NCBI RefSeq assembly: GCF_010093185.1
Contig: NZ_PDWL01000010.1
Location: 61,058-125,057 of the forward strand
Direction of reading: 5' to 3'
Source: Pseudoxanthomonas jiangsuensis
GTDB taxonomy: Bacteria > Pseudomonadota > Gammaproteobacteria > Xanthomonadales > Xanthomonadaceae
DNA: 64,000 bases
The notes under the pieces are model-generated. The model worked only from the letters and a program-made list of their open reading frames with translations. It was not told the origin of the DNA and ran no database searches. The translations under genes and the position numbers were made by a program. Every line of letters begins with the position of its first letter. Position 1 is the first letter of the stretch. Below, one piece after another: positions 30,746 through 38,741 of the stretch.

Positions 30746-31710
30746 GCAGGATCCTGGTGCCAGCGCCATGCGCCGAGCACGATCTCGTCCAGGTCGTGCA
30801 GGGGGGCATGCCAGCCCAGTTCGGTCTGCGCAAGCAGGCTGGAGGCCACCAGTTGTGCCGGATCGCCGGCCCGGGGTTCGCGCAGGATGACGCTTGCACG
30901 TTTGCCGGTGACGCGCTCGGCCGTGCGAATCACATCCATCACGCTGAATCCCGCGCCGCTGCCCAGGTTGAATGCGTGGGCGCCGGTGTGGTTGCCGAGG
31001 TAATCCAGCGCCAGTGCGTGGGCGCTCGCGAGGTCACGGACATGGACGTAGTCGCGTACGCAGGTCCCGTCAGGGGTGGCGTACTGGTTGCCGAAGACCT
31101 GGAGTGGAGAACCCGCCAGCAGGCTGCGGAGTACATTCGGAATAAGGTGCGTTTCAGGCTGGTGGCTCTCGCCGATCCCGTCCAGGTATGCCGCCCCCGC
31201 TGCGTTGAAATAGCGGAGGCTGACCGAGGAAAGGCCGTAGGCGGTGGCCGCGTCGGCCAGTATCCGCTCCACCATCAGCTTGCTTGCCCCGTAGGGACTG
31301 AGTGGGTTCTTGGGATGGTCTTCGCTGATTACGTCTGACAATGGTTGCCCGTAGATCGCTGCGGTGGATGAAAACACCAGCTTGCCCACGCCGTGGTCGC
31401 GCATGCTGCGCAGCAGGTTCAGTGTGCCCTGGACATTGTTGAGGTAGTAGCCGTAGGGGTCGGCGGTTGAGCCGGACACTATCGAGAGCGCGCAGAGGTG
31501 GACAACCGCCTCGAATGCACCGCCGCGGAGCACCGAATCGAGGCTTGGCGGGACCATGACATCGGCCTGGACGAACCGGCCCCAGCGCACGGCCTGGCGA
31601 TGGCCGGTGCTCAGGTTGTCCAGTACCGTGACCTCGTGGTTTCTGAGGTGAAGTTCCCGGGCGACGTGTGCTCCCACATAGCCTGCGCCGCCACATACGA
31701 GGATCTTCAT
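30739..31710 (-). CDS. galE: UDP-glucose 4-epimerase
   Basis: The 323-residue short-chain-dehydrogenase protein has the NAD loop VCGGAGYVGAHVAREL, the active-site pair YGASK (Tyr/Lys near 147 and 151), and the family pattern LRYFNAAGA with RDYVHVRDLASAHALAL. It interconverts UDP-Glc and UDP-Gal, or the N-acetyl forms. Placed at the end of the glycan gene row but on the opposite strand, it probably provides the galacto-configured donor. Confidence 0.92.
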   Translation of the reverse strand: MKILVCGGAGYVGAHVARELHLRNHEVTVLDNLSTGHRQAVRWGRFVQADVMVPPSLDSVLRGGAFEAVVHLCALSIVSGSTADPYGYYLNNVQGTLNLLRSMRDHGVGKLVFSSTAAIYGQPLSDVISEDHPKNPLSPYGASKLMVERILADAATAYGLSSVSLRYFNAAGAAYLDGIGESHQPETHLIPNVLRSLLAGSPLQVFGNQYATPDGTCVRDYVHVRDLASAHALALDYLGNHTGAHAFNLGSGAGFSVMDVIRTAERVTGKRASVILREPRAGDPAQLVASSLLAQTELGWHAPLHDLDEIVLGAWRWHQDPAY

Positions 31711-31843
31711 CCTGGATTCCTGAGGTTGTCCGTAATTGCGTCAGTCTGCCAGCGAAAGGTCGGCTGCAGGACGGGCCCGAAAGGTCGTGCCAGCGGCATA
31801 AAGGGGGGACGCCGGTGGATCATCGCCTCGTCGGCGGCCTTGT

Positions 31844-32536
31844 TCAGGGCTTGAGGACCCTGAGTGGCCCGCCATCGTTCGGATCGACCAGCATCCACCC
31901 CTCGTCATCGCGCGAATAGATCGGCAGCCCCTTCGCCGAATCCCCAGCCTGCGGCCTTCCCTGCTGGCCGTCCAGGGCCACTATCTTGTGCCGGATGAGC
32001 CCGGCCACTTCCGTGTAGGGACGGTACTGGTCGGGTAGCTGCTCCTGGTCGCGTCCGGTTTCCATAAACCGGTCCAGCAGTGCGGAACGGTCGGCGGGAT
32101 CCACAGGCGGGGCCACGCCGACCAGGTAAGGACCGGTCCAAGGCAGCTTGCGCCATTCAGGGCGTGCTGCCTTGGCCAAGTCTTCAGGGCTGATGTCGCT
32201 GGCCGATACCAGGGTGAAGCGCACGTCGGCCCCGACCAGGAACACCGGCCGCGACAGCCACAGGGTGTGCAGGCCGTAGGCAAGGAAGCCGGCCTGGACC
32301 ACGGCGATGACCTTCAGGTCGAAGCCCAGGCCCCATTTGCCGGGCTTGTAGATCACCAGGGTCAGCAGGGGGCCGGCGGTCATGTCGATGACCAGCATCA
32401 CCGCCATCAGCCGGTCCAGGCCGGAGATCTTCCACAGGCCGTGGGGGTACCAGGTCAGCAGGGCGGCGAGGGCGATGCCGGAGATCAGGGTCAGGCTCAG
32501 CAGCAGGTGCAGTCCGAAGGCTTTCCAGCGGGTCAT
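31844..32536 (-). CDS. tfpZ: TfpX/TfpZ-type pilin accessory protein
   Basis: The 230-residue protein begins MTRWKAFGLHLLLSLTLISG and has three N-terminal membrane helices (including LTLVIYKPGKWGLGFDLKV), then a polar domain with DQYRPYTEVAGLIRH. This is the layout of TfpX/TfpZ proteins encoded beside certain pilA alleles in Pseudomonas and xanthomonads, which aid pilin assembly. The usual pilA neighbour is 9.4 kb away here, separated by the glycan genes. The longer upstream frame lacks family similarity, so the Met at 32536 was chosen. Confidence 0.82.
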   Translation of the reverse strand: MTRWKAFGLHLLLSLTLISGIALAALLTWYPHGLWKISGLDRLMAVMLVIDMTAGPLLTLVIYKPGKWGLGFDLKVIAVVQAGFLAYGLHTLWLSRPVFLVGADVRFTLVSASDISPEDLAKAARPEWRKLPWTGPYLVGVAPPVDPADRSALLDRFMETGRDQEQLPDQYRPYTEVAGLIRHKIVALDGQQGRPQAGDSAKGLPIYSRDDEGWMLVDPNDGGPLRVLKP

Positions 32537-32709
32537 GGCGTTCGGTGGATGGCTGTTGGGTGAGGGGCCAGGCACGGCGGGGCGTCCGTGCGAATACTCC
32601 ACAATGCGGGCGGAGGCAGGCAAGCAGGTGGAGGGGCTGCTGGCGAGACCGGCTTGCAACGAGCCAGGCTGGGAAGCCTCTGATGTCCAAGCATGCACGT
32701 GATCCGAGA

Positions 32710-32725
32710 ATCGTTAAGTAACGAT
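32710..32725. repeat. short inverted repeat between tfpZ and the HipA-like gene
   Basis: ATCGTTA-AG-TAACGAT has 7-bp perfect arms. It lies in a 273-bp gene-free, relatively AT-rich gap that must hold both divergent promoters, so it could be a protein-binding site. Confidence 0.4.
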
Positions 32726-32809
32726 CTTGGGTGAGGGCGGACTGGCCTCCAGCGCAGCAGGGCTTGCCCTGGTTTCGGCCGCGATATATTGTAATTAAAT
32801 CGTAAATTA

Positions 32810-34222
32810 ATGGAGCCATGCATGGCTCGGCCGCGCTCTGTGACGGTATCCGACCTGCTGGCGCTGCTGCCATCGGGAGAGCCCGTGCCCGCTTCCCGGC
32901 TGGTGCAGCAACTGGGGGTTACCCGGCCGGTGCTGGCGCGGCTGGTCGCCGAAGCCGGTGATCGGGTCCTGCGCCTGGGCAAGGCGCGGGCGACGACCTA
33001 TGTCGCCCGCGCCGATACCGGGGCGGGAAGCGCATGGCCGCTGTTGCGGCTGAGGCCCGACGCCACGCTGGAAGAACTCGGGACGCTGCATGCCCTGCGC
33101 GGTGAACGTTTCCAGTTCGTTCCCGAGGGCCCGCGACCCAACCTGTCGCGTCCGGTGGAGGGCGTGGCGGGGCATTTCCCGGGGCTGCCATGGTTCCTAG
33201 ACGATCTGCGCCCGCAAGGTTTCCTGGGACGTACGCTTGCCCACAGGCAGGGCGCCCGTCTGGGCGTTCCGGAGGATCTCAACCGATGGGGCCTGCGCGA
33301 CACCCTGCTCGCCATCACCCGTACCGGCGGCACCGGTATCGGCGATCTGCTGTTGGGTCGCGCTGCGGTGGATGCGGCACTGGCGGAGCTGGCCTCGCCT
33401 GCAGATGCGGTGGAGCGCGGGCAGTGGCCCGTGCGTTACGCACAATGGGCGCAGGCCGCGCTGGCGGGTGAGGACGTCGGTTCGTCGCCCGGTGGCGAGC
33501 AGCCCAAGTTCACGGCGACGGTCGTCGGGCCGGAGGGGCGGCGCGCGGTGCTGGTCAAGTTCGCCGTGCCCGATCCCGGCCAGGCGGCGCAGCGCTGGGC
33601 CGATCTGCTGGTGTGCGAGCATCTGGCACTGGCGAGCCTGCGCCAGGCGGGGCTGCCGGCCTCCCGGTCGGAACTGGTCGATGCCGGCGGCCATACCTGC
33701 TTGGAAGTGGCCAGGTTCGATCGCACCGCCGATGTGCTGGGCAGGCGCGGCTTCGTTTCGCTGCTGGCGCTGGATGCTGCGTTCCATGGCGCGGGCGGGC
33801 ACGACTGGAGCCTGGCCGCGGAATGGCTGGTGGCCGATGGCTGGATCGCCGCCGATACGGCCGTGCAGATGGCCAGGCTGCACTGGTTCGGCCGCTTCAT
33901 CGGCAACAGCGACATGCATGCCGGCAATCTTGGCTTCCATCTGGTCGATGCCGGGCGACTTGCCCTGGCGCCGGCTTACGACATGCTGCCGATGTACCTG
34001 GCGCCTTCGCGCACCGGTGCGGTGCGCGCCGCCACCCCGGTGCAGCCGGCCGCCCCCGAGCGGACGGGGCAGTTCGACCACATCGGCCGGGCGGCCGAGG
34101 CTGCCATCGCGTTCTGGGAATCGGTCGCTGCCGATACCCGGATCGCATCCAGGGAACTGCGCCGGCTCGCCCTCCGTAACCGCGACGTGGTGGCCGGCTT
34201 CGCCCGCGCATTCGCGGGGTAG
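32810..34222 (+). CDS. yjjJ: HipA-domain kinase, YjjJ/HipH type
   Basis: The 470-residue protein joins an N-terminal winged-helix-like region (VSDLLALLPSGEPVPASRLVQQLGVTR) to a HipA kinase domain with GSSPGGEQPKF near residue 225 and the catalytic GRFIGNSDMHAGNLGFHL near 365. HipA kinases phosphorylate aminoacyl-tRNA synthetases or related targets. YjjJ-type members, unlike HipA, usually lack a separate HipB partner, and none is seen here. ATG 32810 or 32822 could start translation; both lie at a 16-bp palindrome. Confidence 0.88.
   Translation: MEPCMARPRSVTVSDLLALLPSGEPVPASRLVQQLGVTRPVLARLVAEAGDRVLRLGKARATTYVARADTGAGSAWPLLRLRPDATLEELGTLHALRGERFQFVPEGPRPNLSRPVEGVAGHFPGLPWFLDDLRPQGFLGRTLAHRQGARLGVPEDLNRWGLRDTLLAITRTGGTGIGDLLLGRAAVDAALAELASPADAVERGQWPVRYAQWAQAALAGEDVGSSPGGEQPKFTATVVGPEGRRAVLVKFAVPDPGQAAQRWADLLVCEHLALASLRQAGLPASRSELVDAGGHTCLEVARFDRTADVLGRRGFVSLLALDAAFHGAGGHDWSLAAEWLVADGWIAADTAVQMARLHWFGRFIGNSDMHAGNLGFHLVDAGRLALAPAYDMLPMYLAPSRTGAVRAATPVQPAAPERTGQFDHIGRAAEAAIAFWESVAADTRIASRELRRLALRNRDVVAGFARAFAG
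32813..32828. promoter_or_regulatory. 16-bp perfect palindrome at the yjjJ start codon
   Basis: GAGCCATGCATGGCTC is fully self-complementary and includes the alternative ATG. It follows an AT-rich tract (32782-32812). It could be an autoregulatory operator for the winged-helix domain, or a hairpin blocking translation. Confidence 0.4.
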
Positions 34223-34253
34223 CAGATCTTTCGGGGGGATAGCGCATTCCCTT

Positions 34254-34358
34254 GTAGGAGCCGGTCTTGCCGGCGACCGCCATGGCGGAGGCGTCTGCGT
34301 GAAACCGGCTGCCATGGGTGCGTCCGCCTCCACGGTCGCCGGCAAGACCGGCTCCTGC
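34254..34358. repeat. REP doublet E, 105 bp
   Basis: The element runs from GTAG at 34254 to CTGC ending at 34358 (one change from CTAC). It has the same arms and length as the other doublets and lies between yjjJ and the response-regulator gene, 31 bp past the yjjJ stop. Confidence 0.93.
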
Positions 34359-34510
34359 AAAGCGGGGCTCAAGATAGCGCCGTGGCGGTTCGATATGGTT
34401 CCTGATGGCCGCGCAGTGGTGTGGGCGGTTGCCGGGTCGCCTGGGCCCCGCACTTGAGGTAGGCTGGTCCGGCACGTGTCGAACCCGGCGGATGCCGATA
34501 GGGGGTGGAC

Positions 34511-36745
34511 ATGAGCGGTAGCACCCGGTCGGGTGATGACAGGATGTTCGAGTTCCGGGAGGAACCCGGTGAGGGCACGGGCGCCGTGGCGGCCGCGCCG
34601 CTGACCGTGCTGAGCGTGGACGACGACCAGGCCTTCCAGCAGTCGCTGCGCCTGGCCCTGTCGGACTTCCGTTTCAACGACAGCCCCTTGCGCCTGCTCA
34701 CGGCCTCTTCGGCCGCCGAGGCCGAGGCGCTGCTGGCCGACCATCCCGACGTCTCGGCGATCCTGCTGGACGTGGTCATGGAGACCGACGACGCCGGCCT
34801 GCGCCTGGTGCGCGCGGTGCGCGAGCAGCTGGGCAATTCCGAGGTGCGGATCGTGCTGGTGACCGGGCAGCCGGGCATGGCGCCGATGCAGCAGACCCTC
34901 GAGCAGCTGGACATCAGCGACTACTGGCTCAAGACCGACCTGTACCGCGAGCGCCTGCGCGGGATCGTCACCGGCACCCTGCGCACCTGGCGCGAGATCC
35001 GGGCCCTGGGCCGGGCCAAGCGCGGGCTGCAGCAGATCGTCCAGGCCGGGCGCCAGCTGGCGGGCCTGCGCGACCTGGGCGAGTTCTCCCGGCACGTGCT
35101 GCTGGAGCTGGCCGAGCTGCTGGAGGTGCCGCCCGACGGGCTGCTGTGCGTGCGCGTGGACCAGCGCGACGCGCCGCCGGCCAGCGCCCGCCTGGTGGGC
35201 GCGGCCGGGCGCTTCGCGCCGCTGGCGATGCGCCCGTTGCAGGACATCGACGACCCGATGATCCGCGACCTGCTGCTGGAGGCGCTGACCCGCAGGACCG
35301 CGATCGGCACCCCGTCCAGCCAGGTGCTGTTCTTCGATGGCGGCGGGCTGGCGCCGCAGGCGGCGGTGTACCTGGCCACCGAGCGCTCCCTGGACGAGGA
35401 GGAGCACGAGCTGCTGCGGGTGTTCGCCACCCATGCCAACGCCGGCCTGGTGAGCGTGGACCTGGCCGCGCGCCTGGACCAGGTGGCCTACCAGGACGGA
35501 CTGCTCGGCATCCCCAACGGCAACGCGCTGCAACGCGAGCTGGAACTGGTGCTGGCGGAGCCCCACCCGCGCGAGCGGAGCCTGCTGGTGGTGGACCTGG
35601 ACCAGTACACCCACGTCAGCCTGGCGTTGGGGCCGGAGCAGGGCGACCTGCTGCTGAAGGACATGGCCCGGCGCCTGCACCAGGTGTACCCGCCGCCGTG
35701 CCTGGTCGCGCGCCTGCACGAGGGGACCTTCGGCGTGCTCGGGCCCAGCGCGGCGCTGGCGGTCGATCCGGTGGCCGCGCTCGAGCAGGGCGACGGCGAG
35801 CACGTCCTGCCGTTCCTGGGTGTGGATGCGGTGCGGGTGGACCTGGACGAGTACCGCGGCGCGGCGCGCGGCGCGGTCGCCGCCGGCCTCACCCTGCTGC
35901 GCAAGCTGCGTGCCGGTGGCGCCCACGGCCTGGTCGAGTACCGGGCCGAGGCGGAAGCCGAGAACCGCGCCCGCTTCCTGGAGTCGCGCGCCCTGTACCA
36001 GGCCGTGCGCGAGGACCGGATCACGATCGAGCTGCAGCCCCAGGTTTCCCTCGAGGACGGGGCGATCGTCGGCGCCGAGGTGCTGGCGCGCTGGAACGAG
36101 GACGGGGTGCCGGTGCCGCCGGCGCGCTTCATTCCGATCGCCGAGGCCAGCGGCCTGATCGTGCCGCTGGGGCAGAGGGTCATCGAGCAGGCCTGCGGCG
36201 CGTTGCGGGCGATGGCGCAGGCCGGCTTCCCGGATGTGCCGGTGTCGGTGAACGTCTCGCCGCTGCAGCTGCGCCGGCGCGAGTTCGCCGAGGAGCTGGT
36301 GGAACTGCTCGGCCGTCACGGCATCGCCCCGCACCGGCTGGAGATCGAGATCACCGAAGGGGCGGTGATGAGCGATTACCAGGCCGGGCGCGAGATGCTG
36401 GCGCGGTTGCGGCGGCTCGGCTTCCCGATTGCGGTGGATGACTTCGGTACCGGCTATTCCTCGCTGCGCTACGTGCACTCGCTGCCGGTGACCCGGCTGA
36501 AGCTGGACCGGCACTTCACCGCCGAGATCGGCGCCGGTGGAGCGGAAAGCAGCGTGGCCGACATGATCATCGCCCTGGGCCGCCGCCTGGACCTGGGCGT
36601 GGTCGCCGAGGGCGTGGAAACCCGGTCCCAGGCCGAGTGGCTGCGCACGCATGGTTGCAGTTGCGGCCAAGGCTACCTGTTCGCCCGGCCCGAGCCGCTG
36701 GAGGCCTTCATCGCGCGCCTGCGCGCAGCCCCGCTGGCCGGGTGA
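34511..36745 (+). CDS. response regulator with degenerate GGDEF and EAL-type domain (c-di-GMP)
   Basis: The 744-residue protein has a receiver (VLSVDDDQ, phospho-acceptor D87), a DUF3369-like sensory region (about 160-320), a degenerate GGDEF domain whose active-site loop reads HEGTFGVLG, and an EAL domain (about 495-740). The EAL signature is EVL (E523), but NVSPLQL, IEITE, DDFGTGYSSLRY, KLDRHF and AEGVET are intact. I expect c-di-GMP phosphodiesterase activity without cyclase activity. The next gene is its likely kinase, and pilB follows. The pair recalls PdeR-PdeK described in Xanthomonas. A GTG 6 bp upstream is an alternative start. Confidence 0.88.
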   Translation: MSGSTRSGDDRMFEFREEPGEGTGAVAAAPLTVLSVDDDQAFQQSLRLALSDFRFNDSPLRLLTASSAAEAEALLADHPDVSAILLDVVMETDDAGLRLVRAVREQLGNSEVRIVLVTGQPGMAPMQQTLEQLDISDYWLKTDLYRERLRGIVTGTLRTWREIRALGRAKRGLQQIVQAGRQLAGLRDLGEFSRHVLLELAELLEVPPDGLLCVRVDQRDAPPASARLVGAAGRFAPLAMRPLQDIDDPMIRDLLLEALTRRTAIGTPSSQVLFFDGGGLAPQAAVYLATERSLDEEEHELLRVFATHANAGLVSVDLAARLDQVAYQDGLLGIPNGNALQRELELVLAEPHPRERSLLVVDLDQYTHVSLALGPEQGDLLLKDMARRLHQVYPPPCLVARLHEGTFGVLGPSAALAVDPVAALEQGDGEHVLPFLGVDAVRVDLDEYRGAARGAVAAGLTLLRKLRAGGAHGLVEYRAEAEAENRARFLESRALYQAVREDRITIELQPQVSLEDGAIVGAEVLARWNEDGVPVPPARFIPIAEASGLIVPLGQRVIEQACGALRAMAQAGFPDVPVSVNVSPLQLRRREFAEELVELLGRHGIAPHRLEIEITEGAVMSDYQAGREMLARLRRLGFPIAVDDFGTGYSSLRYVHSLPVTRLKLDRHFTAEIGAGGAESSVADMIIALGRRLDLGVVAEGVETRSQAEWLRTHGCSCGQGYLFARPEPLEAFIARLRAAPLAG

Positions 36746-36747
36746 TC

Positions 36748-38673
36748 ATGCGCCGCTGGGGCCGACGGATCCGGCGCCGCTGGATCGAATCGCGGATCGC
36801 GGTGCGTGCGCATCCCCTGCGGGTGGCGCAGATGGCGCTGCCTTGGCTGCTGGGCCTGTTCGTCCTGCTGCCGCTGCTCTGGTACGAAATGGACCGGGCG
36901 GTGCAGGGCCCGGTGCGCCAGGCCGGGCGCGACACGATCGGCTATGCGGGCCAATCGATGCTGCGCTGGATGGAGCGGCTGCGCGATGACACCCGTTTCC
37001 TGGCCGACCTGACCCCGCGGCTGCTGCAGTCCGGTTCACGGCAGGGCTCGCCGCTGGTGGACACCTACACCAGTTTCCTGCTGGCCGGCGGCGACTACCA
37101 CAAGGTGCGATGGATCGACCGCGATGGTCGCGAGCGGCTGCGCATCGACCAGGCTGCGGGCACGATCGCGCAGGTGCCCGAGGAAGAACTGCAGGACAAG
37201 GCCGGGCGCCCGTTCTTCGAGAACGGCGTGGGCCTTACTCCGGGGCAGGTGCACCTGTCGCCGCTGGACCTCAACGTCGAGAACGGGCGGATCGAGCAGC
37301 CGCTGCGTCCGACCTTGCGCGCATCCTCGCCCTTCGTCCGCGAGGACGGCGGCATCGGCGTGGTGGTGGTCAACTTCCACGGCCAGGTCCTGCTGCGGAA
37401 GCTGCAGGCCCAGGCCCGGCACTCCGGGTTCGAGCTGTACCTGGTACATCCGGACGGCTACTGGCTGATCGGCCCGGAGCCGGACGATGCCTGGGGCTGG
37501 CAGCTGGGCCGCCCCGAACGCACCGTCGGGCGGATGGATCCGGGGCTGTGGCAGGCGATGCTGCGGCAGCCGTCCGGCCACCGCGGGGCATGGGTGTTCT
37601 CGACCCTGCGGGCGGAATGGGCCGGCAGCGAGGGCGACCTGCTGGCCAACGCCGATCCCTCGCTGGGCCAGCTGCGGCTGTTGGTGCGCCGGGATGCGCT
37701 GGTCGGCGCGCGTTGGAAGTGGGTGCTGGCCGGCCTGTCAGTGGCCGCCGCAGTCCTGATCGTGCTGATGCTGCTGGGCCAGGCGCGCGGCCTGGAACGC
37801 GAGGCGGCCTACGTGCGCCGCCTGCGCCGGGCCAACCAGGCCCTGCTGCAGGCCAACGAGCGCCTGCAGGTGGCCCAGGACGAGCTGACCCGGGCGCAGA
37901 GGCTGTCCTCGCTGGGGCTGATGGTCGCCGGCGTGGCCCACGAACTGAACACGCCGCTGGCCAGCGCCCGGCTGGCGCTGAGCACCGTGCGCACCGGGGT
38001 GTCCTCGCTCGAGCGCCAGGTGCAGGCGGGGCTGCGCAAGTCCGAGCTGGATGCGTTCCTGGCATCGGCCCACGACGCCTGCGCCCTGGCCGACGCCGAG
38101 CTGCGCCGCACCTCGGCCCTGGTCCAGCGCTTCAAGCAGGTGGCGGTGGACCGCGCCTCGCTGGAGCGCCGCCGCTTCGAGCTGGGCGAGATCGTGCTCG
38201 ACGCCGATCCGCGCCTGCGCCGCGGCGAGCCCATCGACGGCATCGTCCTGGAGCTGGACCTGGAGCCGGACGTGGCGATGGACACCTACCCCGGCCCGCT
38301 GGAACAGGTGGTGGCCAACCTGCTGACCAATGCGGTGGTGCACGGCTATCCCGACGGCGGCCCCGGTCGGGTCCGGATCACGGCCCGCGCCGACGGCCCG
38401 GGCCATGCCCGGGTCGAGGTCGCCGATGCCGGCGGGGGCATCGCCGCGGAGGACCTGGCACGGGTGTTCGAGCCGTTCTTCACCACCCGCCGCAACCGCG
38501 GCGGTACCGGCCTTGGCCTGCACATCGTCCACCAGATCGTGACCGAGGTCCTGGGCGGCACGATCGAGGTGCGCAGCCGCCAGGCCGGCGACGAAGGCCG
38601 CGACCCGCCGGGCACGGTATTCACCGTTCGCATCCCCCGCACCGGCCCCGACGGTCCCGCCTCCCTTCCGTAA
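36748..38673 (+). CDS. membrane sensor histidine kinase
   Basis: The 641-residue kinase has an N-terminal basic segment, a membrane helix (about 27-47), a periplasmic sensor of about 280 residues with Cache-like features, a second helix (about 328-348), a coiled coil, a HisKA box VAGVAHELNTPLASARL (His near 398), and a HATPase domain with NLLTNAVVHGYPDGG and GTGLGLHIVHQIV. It has no receiver of its own. It follows the response regulator by two bases; a GTG at 36742 overlapping that stop is an alternative start. The partner is probably that regulator. Confidence 0.9.
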   Translation: MRRWGRRIRRRWIESRIAVRAHPLRVAQMALPWLLGLFVLLPLLWYEMDRAVQGPVRQAGRDTIGYAGQSMLRWMERLRDDTRFLADLTPRLLQSGSRQGSPLVDTYTSFLLAGGDYHKVRWIDRDGRERLRIDQAAGTIAQVPEEELQDKAGRPFFENGVGLTPGQVHLSPLDLNVENGRIEQPLRPTLRASSPFVREDGGIGVVVVNFHGQVLLRKLQAQARHSGFELYLVHPDGYWLIGPEPDDAWGWQLGRPERTVGRMDPGLWQAMLRQPSGHRGAWVFSTLRAEWAGSEGDLLANADPSLGQLRLLVRRDALVGARWKWVLAGLSVAAAVLIVLMLLGQARGLEREAAYVRRLRRANQALLQANERLQVAQDELTRAQRLSSLGLMVAGVAHELNTPLASARLALSTVRTGVSSLERQVQAGLRKSELDAFLASAHDACALADAELRRTSALVQRFKQVAVDRASLERRRFELGEIVLDADPRLRRGEPIDGIVLELDLEPDVAMDTYPGPLEQVVANLLTNAVVHGYPDGGPGRVRITARADGPGHARVEVADAGGGIAAEDLARVFEPFFTTRRNRGGTGLGLHIVHQIVTEVLGGTIEVRSRQAGDEGRDPPGTVFTVRIPRTGPDGPASLP

Positions 38674-38741
38674 GACCCGCTGACCTCGCCGCGTTCGCTT
38701 TGCGTTATCTTTTCTGCAGTAGCCCCGGGGGAACACCCATC

